This document shows, one piece after another, positions 1-9,442 of a stretch of DNA of 64,000 bases (positions are counted from its first letter, which is position 1; every line of letters starts with the position of its first letter). The notes beneath the pieces are model-generated. The model searched no databases, was not told the origin of the DNA, and saw nothing but the letters and a program-made list of their open reading frames with translations. This DNA comes from Aurantiochytrium sp. KH105 (taxonomy: Eukaryota; Sar; Bigyra; Thraustochytrida; Thraustochytriidae): positions 1-64,000 of the forward strand of contig BGKB01000133.1 in the NCBI GenBank assembly GCA_003116975.1. Direction: 5' to 3'. A program made the position numbers and the translations under genes.

Positions 1-8
1 GCCTCTAA

Positions 9-2087
9 TCAGGAGAGCAAAGCAACAAGTCCAAGAGCAAAGAAGAACAAAGATGAGACAGGCAGAGCGTGCCCGGACGAAGGGACGATATCGCTATCGT
101 CGCCGCTCTGGCCAGGCAAGGATGATCCCGAATCGTACTCATCATCGTCATCATCTCCAGTCTCGTTCGACTTTTCTGGAGGTGACTCCGTCGGTGCAAT
201 CGTTGGAGTCCCAGTCGGGGCCTCGGTCGGAGACTTCGTTGGGTACGCCGTTGGGGCTCGCGAAGGATACGGCGTATTGGTGGGTTCTTGTGTAGGCTGG
301 AGCGTAGGTCGCGACGTCGGATACGAGGTGGGCTGCTTCGTTGGGCTCAATGTCGGACTCAACGTTGGAGCCTTGGTGGGGTACTTTGTGGGTGCCATGG
401 TGGGTGCCAACGTGTAGATCCCTAATAGACCTGTATCGTTGGCCCCAGGTAGAATGCGATGGCTCGCAACGAGATCAGCCGCCCGTCTGAGCTTGGATTT
501 CGTCGCGATGTTGTCGTACTCGTCGTTAATGTTGTGCATCTCCGGAGTGTAGTCGTCGGGCAAGAGGTCCGCCCGGGTCAGATTCTCGTCAACTTGAATC
601 CATCCTGCCTTTTCGTCCGTCATGCTCAAATTCAAATCAGAACGCGCGGTCCACTCAACGCGATTCTGAAGATTGCTACCAAAGCTAACAGAAACATCGC
701 AGTTCGTGTGTTCCCCGATCACACCTTGGTCGTGCCAGCAGAGCTCATGATACAAGTAGTCATGCAGATCTTTGACGGTAGAGTCGCCCTGCTGGTCACT
801 TGCGAGCAAGACAGACGCAAAGGAGACGCCGTTGAATTGCACAGGGTGCGACTTCGGGTCAATCCCGGCGAGCTCCACGAGCGTGGGGGCCAAATCCGAC
901 ATTTGCACAGCTTGTTGTCCGAGATATGCACCTCCTGTGATTACGCCGGGCCACCGGAAGAGGTTAGGCACGCGCAACGAGCCTTCAAAAAGCTGGCGCT
1001 TGTAGCCTCTAAACTCCGCGTTGGCGTGCATTGGGCTGTCCAGGATGAGCGACCATTCGCTTTCCGAATCAGCAATATTGATGGCGGGTCCATTGTCGCT
1101 CAGTACGATAAAGAGCGTGTCGTTCGCAATGCCTAGTGCATCAAGCTTACTCGCGAGTTCGCCAATTTGCTGGTCAAGGTGGTTGGTCACTGCGGACCCT
1201 AGCGCGGCCATTTTATCCAAGTATCCATCTTGGCCCTCATAGTCAAAGCATTCGTCGCAGTCGCTCGGCCCATCGTACGACTGAATGGGCATGATATTTC
1301 CGGTCTGCGAGCTCACGCCTCCACCATCGTGTGGGATCTGGCTCGAGTAAAACAAAAAGAAGGGCGTGTTTTCCGAGTCTTCGGCCGCGTCCTCAAGCCA
1401 GGCCATAGCTTGCTTGTGAAGCACGTCAGGCACGTAGTCACACACGCGCGTTGCGTTGAGGTTGCAGATGCTTAGCTCCAAGTCGCCATCCGTGACACCA
1501 TCGTTGTTAGGCGTATACGCTGTGGTGTAAACAGCGTCGGTGCCGTTGTCCTCGTAGAGGAATTCTGCAAAGTATCGCTGGGCAGACTTGTGCGTTTGCT
1601 TGCCGAGGAAGTAGTCAAACCCGCACTCCTTGGGCCGTTCCTGGAAACCCCACTTTCCGAAGCCCGCCGTGCGATATCCGACCAAGGACAGAATCTCGGC
1701 AAAGACGAACTCGTTGTTCGACTTGAGGTACTGATCGACCCCATCGCCCTGATTTCCGCGCACGCGCGAGTACTTGGAGCCAATGCTGATTCCCGTCAGC
1801 ATGGCATAGCGAGAAGGTCCACACACGGAAGAGTCTGCGTAGAAGCGAGCAAACGCAAAAGACTCTTCGGACAGAGCGTATAGATTATCTGTTCGGACGG
1901 GAGTGTCCGTGTCCGGGTCGTACTCGCCAATTTCTCGACTTTGTCTCGTGTCAACCTGTCCAATGCCCAGGTCGTCGGCCAACACGAGGACAATGTTGGG
2001 CTTGGTCGTTCTTGCTTGGACATGTACAGACATGTAGCACGACGCGAGTACGCCAAGTGCGACGGCAATGTGACGTGCCCATTGCAT
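9..2087 (-). CDS. secreted sulfatase with PT-repeat stalk and possible GPI tail
   Basis: Formylglycine-dependent sulfatase, expected to cleave sulfate esters at the cell surface or in the secretory pathway; substrate cannot be told from sequence. From the ATG at 2087 (692 aa) the N-terminus is a typical signal peptide (MQWARHIAVALGVLASC). The alkaline-phosphatase-fold core starts with a metal-binding DD pair (residues 38-39). The sulfatase signature CGPSRYAMLTG lies at residues 89-99, with Cys89 the expected formylglycine and Arg93 conserved. A KWG motif and LSDNGP metal-binding motif follow. Residues about 560-637 are a PTxxPT repeat stalk, then an acidic stretch and a C-terminal hydrophobic tail preceded by small residues, resembling a GPI-anchor signal (inferred). 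An upstream in-frame ATG at 2153 would add 22 basic residues and is less likely. The stop is 9 bp from the window edge. Confidence 0.9.
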   Translation of the reverse strand: MQWARHIAVALGVLASCYMSVHVQARTTKPNIVLVLADDLGIGQVDTRQSREIGEYDPDTDTPVRTDNLYALSEESFAFARFYADSSVCGPSRYAMLTGISIGSKYSRVRGNQGDGVDQYLKSNNEFVFAEILSLVGYRTAGFGKWGFQERPKECGFDYFLGKQTHKSAQRYFAEFLYEDNGTDAVYTTAYTPNNDGVTDGDLELSICNLNATRVCDYVPDVLHKQAMAWLEDAAEDSENTPFFLFYSSQIPHDGGGVSSQTGNIMPIQSYDGPSDCDECFDYEGQDGYLDKMAALGSAVTNHLDQQIGELASKLDALGIANDTLFIVLSDNGPAINIADSESEWSLILDSPMHANAEFRGYKRQLFEGSLRVPNLFRWPGVITGGAYLGQQAVQMSDLAPTLVELAGIDPKSHPVQFNGVSFASVLLASDQQGDSTVKDLHDYLYHELCWHDQGVIGEHTNCDVSVSFGSNLQNRVEWTARSDLNLSMTDEKAGWIQVDENLTRADLLPDDYTPEMHNINDEYDNIATKSKLRRAADLVASHRILPGANDTGLLGIYTLAPTMAPTKYPTKAPTLSPTLSPTKQPTSYPTSRPTLQPTQEPTNTPYPSRAPTAYPTKSPTEAPTGTPTIAPTESPPEKSNETGDDDDDEYDSGSSLPGQSGDDSDIVPSSGHALPVSSLFFFALGLVALLS
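177..410 (-). repeat. PT-rich repeat coding region of the sulfatase
   Basis: About 78 residues of imperfect x-x-P-T units (for example SPTLSPTKQPTSYPTSRPT). Such stalks are common in stramenopile surface proteins and are likely O-glycosylated spacers. The same repeat class recurs in the giant gene at 44.4-45.3 kb. Confidence 0.85.
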
Positions 2088-4885
2088 GGGCTGTGCGGGC
2101 CGCGGCTCCCGTGGGCGTCGGCGCCCAGCGCCGCTGGCCTCAAGCTGCCACATCTTCACGTGACGCTCGATCGTTCGCTGCTTGCGAGTGGCTGGGCTCT
2201 CCGCGCTCTCCTAGCTCCGGTGGTACTGCTCTCCTTGATGGCGCGCCGACGCTCTCGCACACGCAGGACTGACCCGAAGGCAATGGGCTGGACGCCTGGT
2301 CTTTGGCGCCTCGTTCGCAGCTCGGTTTATGGTTTGGGCTTGCTCTACTTGCTTGCTCGATCGCTCTCTGATCGCAGTTTGCTCATCATCAGCCTCTGGC
2401 AGACCGTGCCGTGATGAGCCTGAGCGCGTGCCAGACAGACATTGATAAGCAGCGGGCTTTTTTTTTTCTCTTTTTTAGTTCCTTTTTCTTTCCATTTTTT
2501 TTAGCTGGCATGGCCGGCCAGCTGAAAAGGTCAAGGGAATGTGGAGTGAATGGATTCTTTCCTTTTTTTCTTTTTTTTTTTTACTACTACTACTTGAAGT
2601 GGATGGCGAGTCGGCCCGCCCCCGCCATCATGATGGCCGACGTCGCACTTGACATGAGGAAAGAAGAGGCCGGAGGAAGAAAAGAAGTCCAAGTTGCCAA
2701 GCCTAAACTTGATTGACCTCAACTTCTGGCTGCACGATGAACTTTGGTGGGCTGAAAACCTTTTTTTCATCAATGGCAATGGGATGCCGTGCCGCGCCAC
2801 TTCTCGCCGCCACCATAGCAGAGCGCGCTCGACGAGCCAAGCGAGAGCCTACCACTCTCTCTCTCTCTCTCTCTCTCCCTCTCTCTTTCTTTCTCCGTGC
2901 TGGCAGCGTGGCCAGAGCGAGCATGCTCATCCTCTATGGACCAGCCCGCGCCCGCGCCGGCTGCAGACCCGGGCCCGAGAGTTGTGGCCGATGAGCGATA
3001 CAGTCCGCGCTTTTTTTTTTTTAGTAGTGTAGCGAAGAACATCTCGCGTCGTCACTGCAAAAATGGAGCGCCATCATTTTTTTCCTTTCTTTTATAACTT
3101 TTATAATTTTCCTCTTTTTTTCTCTCGCTCTCTCTCACTCTCTCTAAAACAATTCAGCCGGTCAGACTCGAGGCCGAATCCAATGTGCAATGGGATGCGG
3201 AAAACCTGGAAAGCCGGCAAAAGCCAAAGCCGCGTCGCTCGTAGTTTCTCCTTTCAATAACGTCATCGTCGTCCTCATCGTCGAGTCCATCTGGATGCAA
3301 CGCGAAAAATTGCCCGCCGAAACAAGCGATCCTCCCCTGGCGACAGAATGACTCCCGGCAATACGCAGGGTCATGCGAGCTCTCCAAACCGACCTCTTGA
3401 GCAGGGTCATTCCAACCCAGAGAAACCCAGGAGCGGGTGACGCCGTGCCTCGGTCGGGATGCTGATCTCTGCGCACGACGCACGCAAGCGGCATCAGGCT
3501 TGTTGCCGGCCCCTTCGCTTCGACGGGGCTTCCCGACATCTACCCTGACCGGTCGCTCTACGGCCAGCAGTCAGGTCTTGGACAGGCAGGACAGGTGCCT
3601 CGGCTGGCCACGCCAGCTATGCGGGACTTTTGGGAGGCGTGAAGCGGGTCTTACTGCGTCACACGCCGTGTCGCTACCATTGTCCCATAAAGGCACACGC
3701 TCCAGCGCCTATTGCGCGGTCGCGTGCAGCCGCTACGCCTGCCACAGCTTGAAAGTATTTTGTGTGCAAGAAGCAGGCCTGTATCTGCAGAAGCTGGTCG
3801 GCCGGCCTGACTGCCTGGCTGCCTGGCTGCCTGGCTGGAAGCGACCGTGTGCGGCAGCGCATCATCGCCCGGCACCGGCCATGAGAGCGCCACCATTGCT
3901 CATGCGAAGAAAGAAAAGAAAAGAAAGGGAGAGAGGGAGACGGGAGGAAGGGAGGAAGGGGACTGATCGCTGAGAGTCGAGCAGCTGCAGACAAAAATGA
4001 GGGGGTCAGCAGCGGGCTGGAGTGCATTCCTCTTCGCGACCGGTCGCCCGCCGTTCTGCTCCGACAACAGCAACATGTATGTAGACCGCTGCCGCAGCGG
4101 TTCGTTGTAGCTGGCCGGTCGCCCGCCGGCGTCTCTGTTTCGGGGTGGTCTACTGAACCTGAGCTCTCCTTCGCCGGTGAGCGTCTTGTACACTTACATT
4201 CACGCTCACGTTCGTGCAAACACGGCTGCAGTGTGCACGCGCGTTCAAACAAGCGTGCCAAGCAAATGATGAGTGAATCGACAGGGTCACGTCTCGGTAA
4301 GTGGCTATAGAGTGAAGCGCATGACGGCCAATGACTGTGACTGTGACTGTGACCAAGGCTTGCTGCCTCTGATGCAATCCATACCATTCTTACCTGCAGC
4401 CGGCAGCGGCTTCCCAAAGTATGCTTTTAAAATCTAGGCCAGGCATGGCATGAGAGAGGAAGTCCATCTACCCATCTACCCATCCACCCTGAAAATGTAG
4501 GAGACTCATAAAAGGGATGAGGCGAAATAAGATGTCTGAGGATGCGTGCAAACCCGGCCGTGACACTAAAAGCCTGCCGACGGCAGCGGCAACGCATCAA
4601 GCTGTTTCAGTCCTAAAGGTTGACTTGTTGTCGCCTGCTCGTTTCAAAAGATACCAAAGCCAAGAGAATGGACCTCTCCAACCCTTGCCATCGTCCACAA
4701 CGAATATTGGTATATTCGGAACTTGCAAACGCGTGATGCGCACTGATCTCTGATGATGCTCGCAATGGCAGTGGTAGTGGCAATCTGCAGCTGATGGCGA
4801 TGCAGTGTCTTGCTATAAAGTTAATTTTTCAGAAACACTATCGAATATGGAAACGAGATTTGCCCTCATGCTGATGTGTGGTCCA
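2088..4885. other. gene-free stretch between sulfatase and SPF27
   Basis: No reading frame here looks coding; the ORFs are low-complexity and overlap on both strands. It holds homopolymer T tracts (around 2459-2515, 2560-2582, 3010-3022), a CT dinucleotide run at 2855-2882, a short CCTGGCTG tandem near 3815-3840, and two copies of a CCGGTCGCCCGCCG direct repeat near 4039 and 4114. It must include the sulfatase promoter and the 3' end of the SPF27 transcript. A consensus-like minus-strand donor (GTAAGA) at 4393 could belong to a 5'-UTR intron of the sulfatase, unproven. Confidence 0.6.
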
Positions 4886-5686
4886 TTATGTCTTGCGACG
4901 TTTGGGGTCCGGGGCGCGCTCCGCGTCAGATCGGGCATGAATCCCATTTCTTGGGCCGGCGTCACCTGGTTGCGCATGCGATGATACAGTACTAGCACTA
5001 GCGCTCGGTTCGCCAGGACTACTTGACACTCGCGTTTGCGCGAGCGCTTGTCGAATGAGTCTGACTTGATGAATGTGCTCAAGCCATTTGTTGCGAAGTT
5101 TGCGCTCCTTTTCGTATGCGGTAATATGGGACCCCTTGCGTGCCTGGTTAATTGCGTTTGTGTCTGCGTCGACTTGCTGCAAGCGTATTTTGACTCGATT
5201 GGCGAGGCCTTCCATCGTTTGCGCGTAAATCTTCCACGCGCTGGGTCCGAACTCTGTTTGAAGTTCAACGTCCATCAATTCGTTATCGAGGCGTTCGAGC
5301 ACGAGCGTGTTGTGTTTTATTGCGGACTCCCAGGCCTCAGGCGACGCTTCGTCACTCGGGCGCCCTACCGTTTGATAACGAGCGTCTTCGAGAAGACCCT
5401 CCGCGGGCGCCGGGCCCTCCTTCAAGACCCGCTGGAGCTCTGATGTCAAGAATTCGTTTCCTGTCGTCGATGCGGCCGGGTCTTGAAGGGGCTCATTTCG
5501 GCTGTTGCCGAAACCTTGGGCGACGAGAAAGCTCTCCGCGTCGAATGGCTCGGCGTCGCGGCGGCGTTTGCACTCACTCGCAATGAGCGCCTCGACCTCT
5601 TCGCGGAGTCCTGGAGTTTGCTGGAGCTCACGGTCTGCATAAGGGAGGTAATCAATGCCCGTCATCGTCGTTCTGTTGTCGACCAT
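4886..5686 (-). CDS. BCAS2: pre-mRNA-splicing factor SPF27 (BCAS2)
   Basis: SPF27/BCAS2, a small structural subunit of the Prp19-associated complex that joins the spliceosome during activation in the nucleus. The 266-residue protein has the family's N-terminal signature (IDYLPYADRE, about residues 11-20, compare VDALPYFDQ in the human protein). The W-E-x-A-I/V-x-x-x-x-L-x-x-x-x-x-R-L block follows (EAWESAIKHNTLVLERLDN), then FGPSAWKIYAQTMEGL and a C-terminal coiled coil with KLRNKWLEHIHQVRLIRQAL. It ends in a basic KRRKT tail. The frame continues upstream only to a GTG, so the first ATG (5686) is used; ATG 5665 is also possible. It is about 40 residues longer than the human protein, mostly in the C-terminal tail. 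Divergent from SF3B5. Confidence 0.88.
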   Translation of the reverse strand: MVDNRTTMTGIDYLPYADRELQQTPGLREEVEALIASECKRRRDAEPFDAESFLVAQGFGNSRNEPLQDPAASTTGNEFLTSELQRVLKEGPAPAEGLLEDARYQTVGRPSDEASPEAWESAIKHNTLVLERLDNELMDVELQTEFGPSAWKIYAQTMEGLANRVKIRLQQVDADTNAINQARKGSHITAYEKERKLRNKWLEHIHQVRLIRQALAQTRVSSSPGEPSASASTVSSHAQPGDAGPRNGIHARSDAERAPDPKRRKT

Positions 5687-6237
5687 GCGTTGCCCTTGTT
5701 TATCCAGCGCCCCCACTCCCCCTCCCTTGGTTTTGTCTTTCTTTGCTCGCGGCTGGTGTCCACGACGACGACGAAGAAGGAGAAGAACAAGAAGTTGTCG
5801 ACGATCACCGTTTCGCCGTCCTCGCGGGCTCGGCGAAGGTGCTTAAGCTGCCAACGCGTACTGCGCTTGGCGGAACCGTATCGCGTAGCTATGACGCCAC
5901 CGCCGCCGCAGCCGCCGCCGCCGCCGTCGCCACGCCAGCTGGAACGGCGCGCGACTTTGCGTACGGATTTGTTGTTGGGCGAGTCCCTCGGCCAACGAAG
6001 CGTTTTCGTCTGATCAGACCTATTTGTACATATAGGTCGGTTTTGAATGATGTGTAACGGGAGTTGGGTTAGCAGCAGCAGCAGAAGTCGATCATTGATC
6101 TGCCCGCTGGTCGCGCGAGGCCGAGTCTCTGTGTCAGTTTCTGTCTCGCTCGCGCGCGCCAGGGTTGGGTGGGAAGCCTAGCGCGTGAACTCTGGCGAGG
6201 CCCGTCGGCTGCGCCCGCGGCAAAGGAAAGCTTCAAG
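5687..6237. other. shared 5' region of SPF27 and SF3B5
   Basis: About 550 bp between the divergent spliceosome genes SPF27 and SF3B5. It contains a GCCGCCGCC-type repeat around 5897-5930. No convincing coding frame; a possible bidirectional promoter (inference). Confidence 0.5.
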
Positions 6238-6701
6238 ATGGTGCGTTAGAAAGTGGTGCAGGCCAACCATAGGAAAAAAAGGCAAGCAAGTCGCTGCAGC
6301 GTGACAAGACAACGCGAGACGACGTCGTGCACGACGACAGTAGAGGAAGGTGTGGATATGGAAATGCGCAAGCTTAACTGACGCGATTTGCGGATACTTG
6401 CTCACAGTCGACCGATAGATTTAACGTAAACGTGTCCCTGGGGAAGAACTGGGAGCATCTGCAGAACAAATTTGTTGGCACGGGTCATCCAGATATGACC
6501 AAGTTCGAGTGGGGCGTGAACATGCAGCGGGATTCCCTTGCATCATTCCTCGGTCATAACGATCTTCTCACATACTTCGCAGTCGCCGAGAATGAGTCCC
6601 TCGAGCGCACCCGTCTGAATCTTTTGGAAAAGATGATCGAGCCATGCGGCCCGCCCCCGAAACCTGTTGTCGATGAGGACGGCGACGACATTATCCATTG
6701 A
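6238..6701 (+). CDS. SF3B5: splicing factor 3B subunit 5 (SF3b10), two exons
   Basis: SF3B5/SF3b10, the smallest subunit of the U2 snRNP SF3b complex that helps recognise the branch site. Exon 2 (6408-6701) encodes TDRFNVNVS, then WEHLQNKFVGTGHPDMTKFEW, RDSLASFLGHNDLLTYFAVA and ENESLERTRLNLLEKM, closely matching the conserved family, ending near CGPPPKP as usual. The exon has no in-frame ATG at its start. A complete start is restored by joining the ATG at 6238-6240 to TCG at 6408 through a GTGCGT...CTCACAG intron of 167 nt with a TTAACTGAC branch-like site 30 nt upstream of the acceptor. This gives M-S-T-D-R-F, matching the family N-terminus M-T-D-R. The product is 98 aa (human 86 aa, with a longer N-terminal turn and acidic tail here). 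Exon 1 coding part would be only the start codon. Confidence 0.9.
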
Positions 6702-7369
6702 TTTGATCACTTTGGTGTTCGTTTTAAAATCGACTTGAAAGTCATCATCCTTGGAACGCTGGACGCTTTGCGTCCTGGCGCTCGTGCATGCTCACACTCT
6801 GTTGTTTCGAAGGTGGGTCGGGCCGGCAAGAAGGGTGGAGGAGCTAACTTTTGCATTCGTCAAACTGAGAATGCTTCTTTCTGCTCTGCAAATCCTCAAA
6901 GAAAGACTATACCCTAGTCACTGTACAAATGGGACATTCCTCTCCCGAGCGATAGCTAAGGATTTTTGCTTCGTGTGCACTGTGTGCTCTGGCCCCCCGG
7001 ACGCGCATCGAAAGTCCAGGATCTTACTCGATTCCTTTCCTTTCTTTCCCGTTCTTTTCTTTTCTTTCCTTTTCTTCTCTTTCCCCACTCATCCGGACAG
7101 CAATCCGCCACTTGCCTCCTTCGTCCCCATTCGCGCCTCGATCCCTCGCTCCCCGTCCCTCCTCCGTGCTTTCGTTCTCCCCACCCTCCTCCCCGCCGCG
7201 GCGTGCACGCGCGTGGCGCCGCGGCCGCGGCACCTCCCATACTATCCTCGCCCCCAAAATGGGTTGTGCAGTAGGGCCCGGCTAGGCGAAAGTCTAGCAG
7301 GCACTTGCTTGGCGCAGAGCCGCCGCGGCCGCTCGTTGCCGCGGGTGGAGGGAGGCCCGCCTCGAAAGC

Positions 7370-7413
<44 letters not shown>

Positions 7414-7862
7414 CGGAATACCTCGAGGTGAGTGCGCCGCGCGAGAGCGAGCGGAGAGGGAGAGCGACGGCCCGACGGCGCAGCGGCCCTGCGCGTCGGC
7501 GTGGCGGATTTTCGTGCGCAGCGCTGAGCAGCGGGACGGGCGGATGATGAAGGAATGAGGCGGGGCGGGATGAGATGATGATCATCGACGACCAGCCCTT
7601 GCTGGCTTGGCTGGCTTGGCTGGCTTGGCTGGGGGGCCTGCCTGTGTTTGCGAGAAGGAGGGCGAAGAAGGACGAGAAGACTGACGTGTACGGCGCGCGA
7701 TGATTGATTGGTTGATTGGTTGGTTGATTGACTGTGTGGCCGATGAACATGTAGACTCAGGGAGCGTGGTTAAATTGTTCTTGCGCCAGACGCGAGGACT
7801 CCACCCCCTTTTTTCGCCTTTACACAGCCTTTTTGTGAAGCAACAAGAAAGAAAAAGCCAAG
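6702..7862. other. intergenic region between SF3B5 and P0
   Basis: About 1.16 kb with no supported gene. Pyrimidine-rich T/C tract at 7030-7100, a (GACA)n tetranucleotide run at 7375-7412, a GGCTTGGCT tandem at 7597-7632 and a TGATTGGT-type tandem at 7700-7733. The 3' part must hold the P0 promoter and 5' UTR; a pyrimidine stretch just upstream of the start (around 7800-7835) resembles the leaders of ribosomal protein mRNAs, which is only suggestive. Confidence 0.55.
7375..7412. repeat. (GACA)n microsatellite
   Basis: Uninterrupted tetranucleotide tandem of about nine units in the P0 upstream region. Confidence 0.9.
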
Positions 7863-8837
7863 ATGCCCAGCCGTGAGCGCAAGGCGGAGCTCTTTGCCCG
7901 CACCAAGGAGCTCTTCGCGGAGTACAACAAGATCCTCCTTGTTGGTGCCAACAATGTTGGCTCCAAGCAGATCCAGCAGATCCGCATTGCCCTCCGTGGC
8001 CAGGCTGTCGTGCTCTTCGGTAAGAACACCATGCAGCGCACCATCATCCGCGAGTTCGTCGAGGAGCAGGGCGGCGAGCACCCCATCTCGGCCCTCACCG
8101 AGCACGTCGTCGGCAACATCGGCTTCATCTTCACCAACGATGATGTCAGCAAGATCCGCGAGGTGATTGACAACAACCGCGTCCCCGCCATGGCCAAGGC
8201 CGGCCAGACCGCCGAGGTCGACGTCGTCGTGCCCCCCGGTCCCACCGGCTGCGACCCCGGCCAGACCGCCTGGTTCCAGGCCCTCAACGTGCCCACCAAG
8301 ATTTCCCGTGGTCAGATTGAGATTGTCAACGAGCTCAAGCTTGTTTCCAAGGGCGAGGTCGTCGGTGGCTCCGAGGCTGCTCTCCTCCAGCGCCTTGACA
8401 TCCGCCCCTTCACCTACGGTTTCGTGCTCCAGTCCGTCTACGACAAGGGCAACATCTTCGACGCCAAGGTGCTCGACATCACCGAGGCTGACCTCCAGGC
8501 CAAGTTCATCAGTGCTGTCCGCCGCATGGCTTCCATCTCCCTCCAGGTCGGCTACCCGACTCTCGCCTCGCTCCCCCACTCTGTGGGCAACGGCGTGCGC
8601 ACCCTCATCGCCGTCTCGGCTGCTGCCGGCTACTCCTTCGAGCAGATGGAGGAGTGGGACAAGCTTCTCAACATGGACCCTGAGGAGCTCGCCAAGCTCG
8701 CCGCCGCCAGCGCCGCTGCCGGTGGTGCCGGCGCTGGCGCTGGTGAGGCCGCCGCTGAGGAGGAGGCCGAGGAGGAAGAGGAGGTCGACGTCGGTGGTGG
8801 CGACCTCTTCGGCGGTGGCGGTGACGGCGGCTACTAA
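7863..8837 (+). CDS. RPLP0: 60S acidic ribosomal protein P0 (uL10)
   Basis: Cytosolic large-subunit stalk protein P0, which binds 23S/28S-type rRNA and anchors P1/P2 dimers that recruit elongation factors. The 324-residue frame begins MPSRERKAELFARTKEL and has the conserved NNVGSKQIQQIRIALRG, GKNTMQRTIIREF, IGFIFTNDD and RGQIEI blocks, then the P1/P2-binding helices (about 190-260). It closes with the Ala/Gly hinge and acidic segment. Length matches the family (about 315-325). Unusually, the last residues are DLFGGGGDGGY rather than the widespread MGFGLFD ending. Strong third-position C bias relative to neighbours fits a highly expressed gene. Uninterrupted. Confidence 0.96.
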   Translation: MPSRERKAELFARTKELFAEYNKILLVGANNVGSKQIQQIRIALRGQAVVLFGKNTMQRTIIREFVEEQGGEHPISALTEHVVGNIGFIFTNDDVSKIREVIDNNRVPAMAKAGQTAEVDVVVPPGPTGCDPGQTAWFQALNVPTKISRGQIEIVNELKLVSKGEVVGGSEAALLQRLDIRPFTYGFVLQSVYDKGNIFDAKVLDITEADLQAKFISAVRRMASISLQVGYPTLASLPHSVGNGVRTLIAVSAAAGYSFEQMEEWDKLLNMDPEELAKLAAASAAAGGAGAGAGEAAAEEEAEEEEEVDVGGGDLFGGGGDGGY

Positions 8838-9442
8838 ATTCTTGCTTCCGCCAGCCAGTCATCTCGTTAGCCTGTCAGTCTTCGGCTAGGAGGTGCTCTT
8901 CTGTGCCTTCTAAATGGGACTGCATGCCTCTACAACGTCTGCCTGTTCTAGCTCAGCTCGAAAGCTTTTCATCATCTTGATTGCTTCACAGTCGTTTTTC
9001 TCTTGTTTCTCTTCTTCTTTCTTTCCTTGCTTGGCCAACTGCTTGCTTTCTCGATGAACGAGAGTCAGATGACCGTCCTCGTGAGAAACACATTGGTCCA
9101 GCCTTCCTTCGATTGCCTTCGGGCAGGCGTGGTCCATGCATGGCCAGCCTGAGGAGGAGTATCGAGAGAAAAAGTGGGTCTCATAAGCTAAGCTACTCGT
9201 AGGCGTTTCTTACCGGCCGCCAGTCGAACGTTGAATAATACTGACTGCTGCTTTTGGCAACAACTTGACAACGTTGTTGAGAAAGCGGGTCTCACTCGGT
9301 CTCCGCCAAAGGAGAAATTACGAGGCCTTGCAGGCGCGCGCGCGCGTACAGTGCGCAGACGCAGACGCGGACCGAGACAGTCCGTGCACGTCCGCAGCCG
9401 GAGCGTGGAGTGTCTGACAACCGAGCGAGAGCCACAACAGTC
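8838..9442. other. intergenic region between P0 and the PIH1 gene
   Basis: About 600 bp holding the P0 3' UTR and PIH1 5' region. A TTTCTTTCC-type pyrimidine tract lies at 8993-9030 and alternating GCGCGC at 9333-9343. No coding frame supported. Confidence 0.5.

Noticed and set aside
459..1136. Plus-strand ORF opposite the sulfatase
   Set aside because: Shadow of the sulfatase coding sequence.
3674..4417. 247-codon minus-strand ORF upstream of the sulfatase
   Set aside because: It starts with TTG, is low complexity, and shows no family features; the donor-like GTAAGA inside it might be in a 5' UTR only.
7770..8579. Minus-strand ORF opposite P0
   Set aside because: Shadow of the strongly codon-biased P0 gene.
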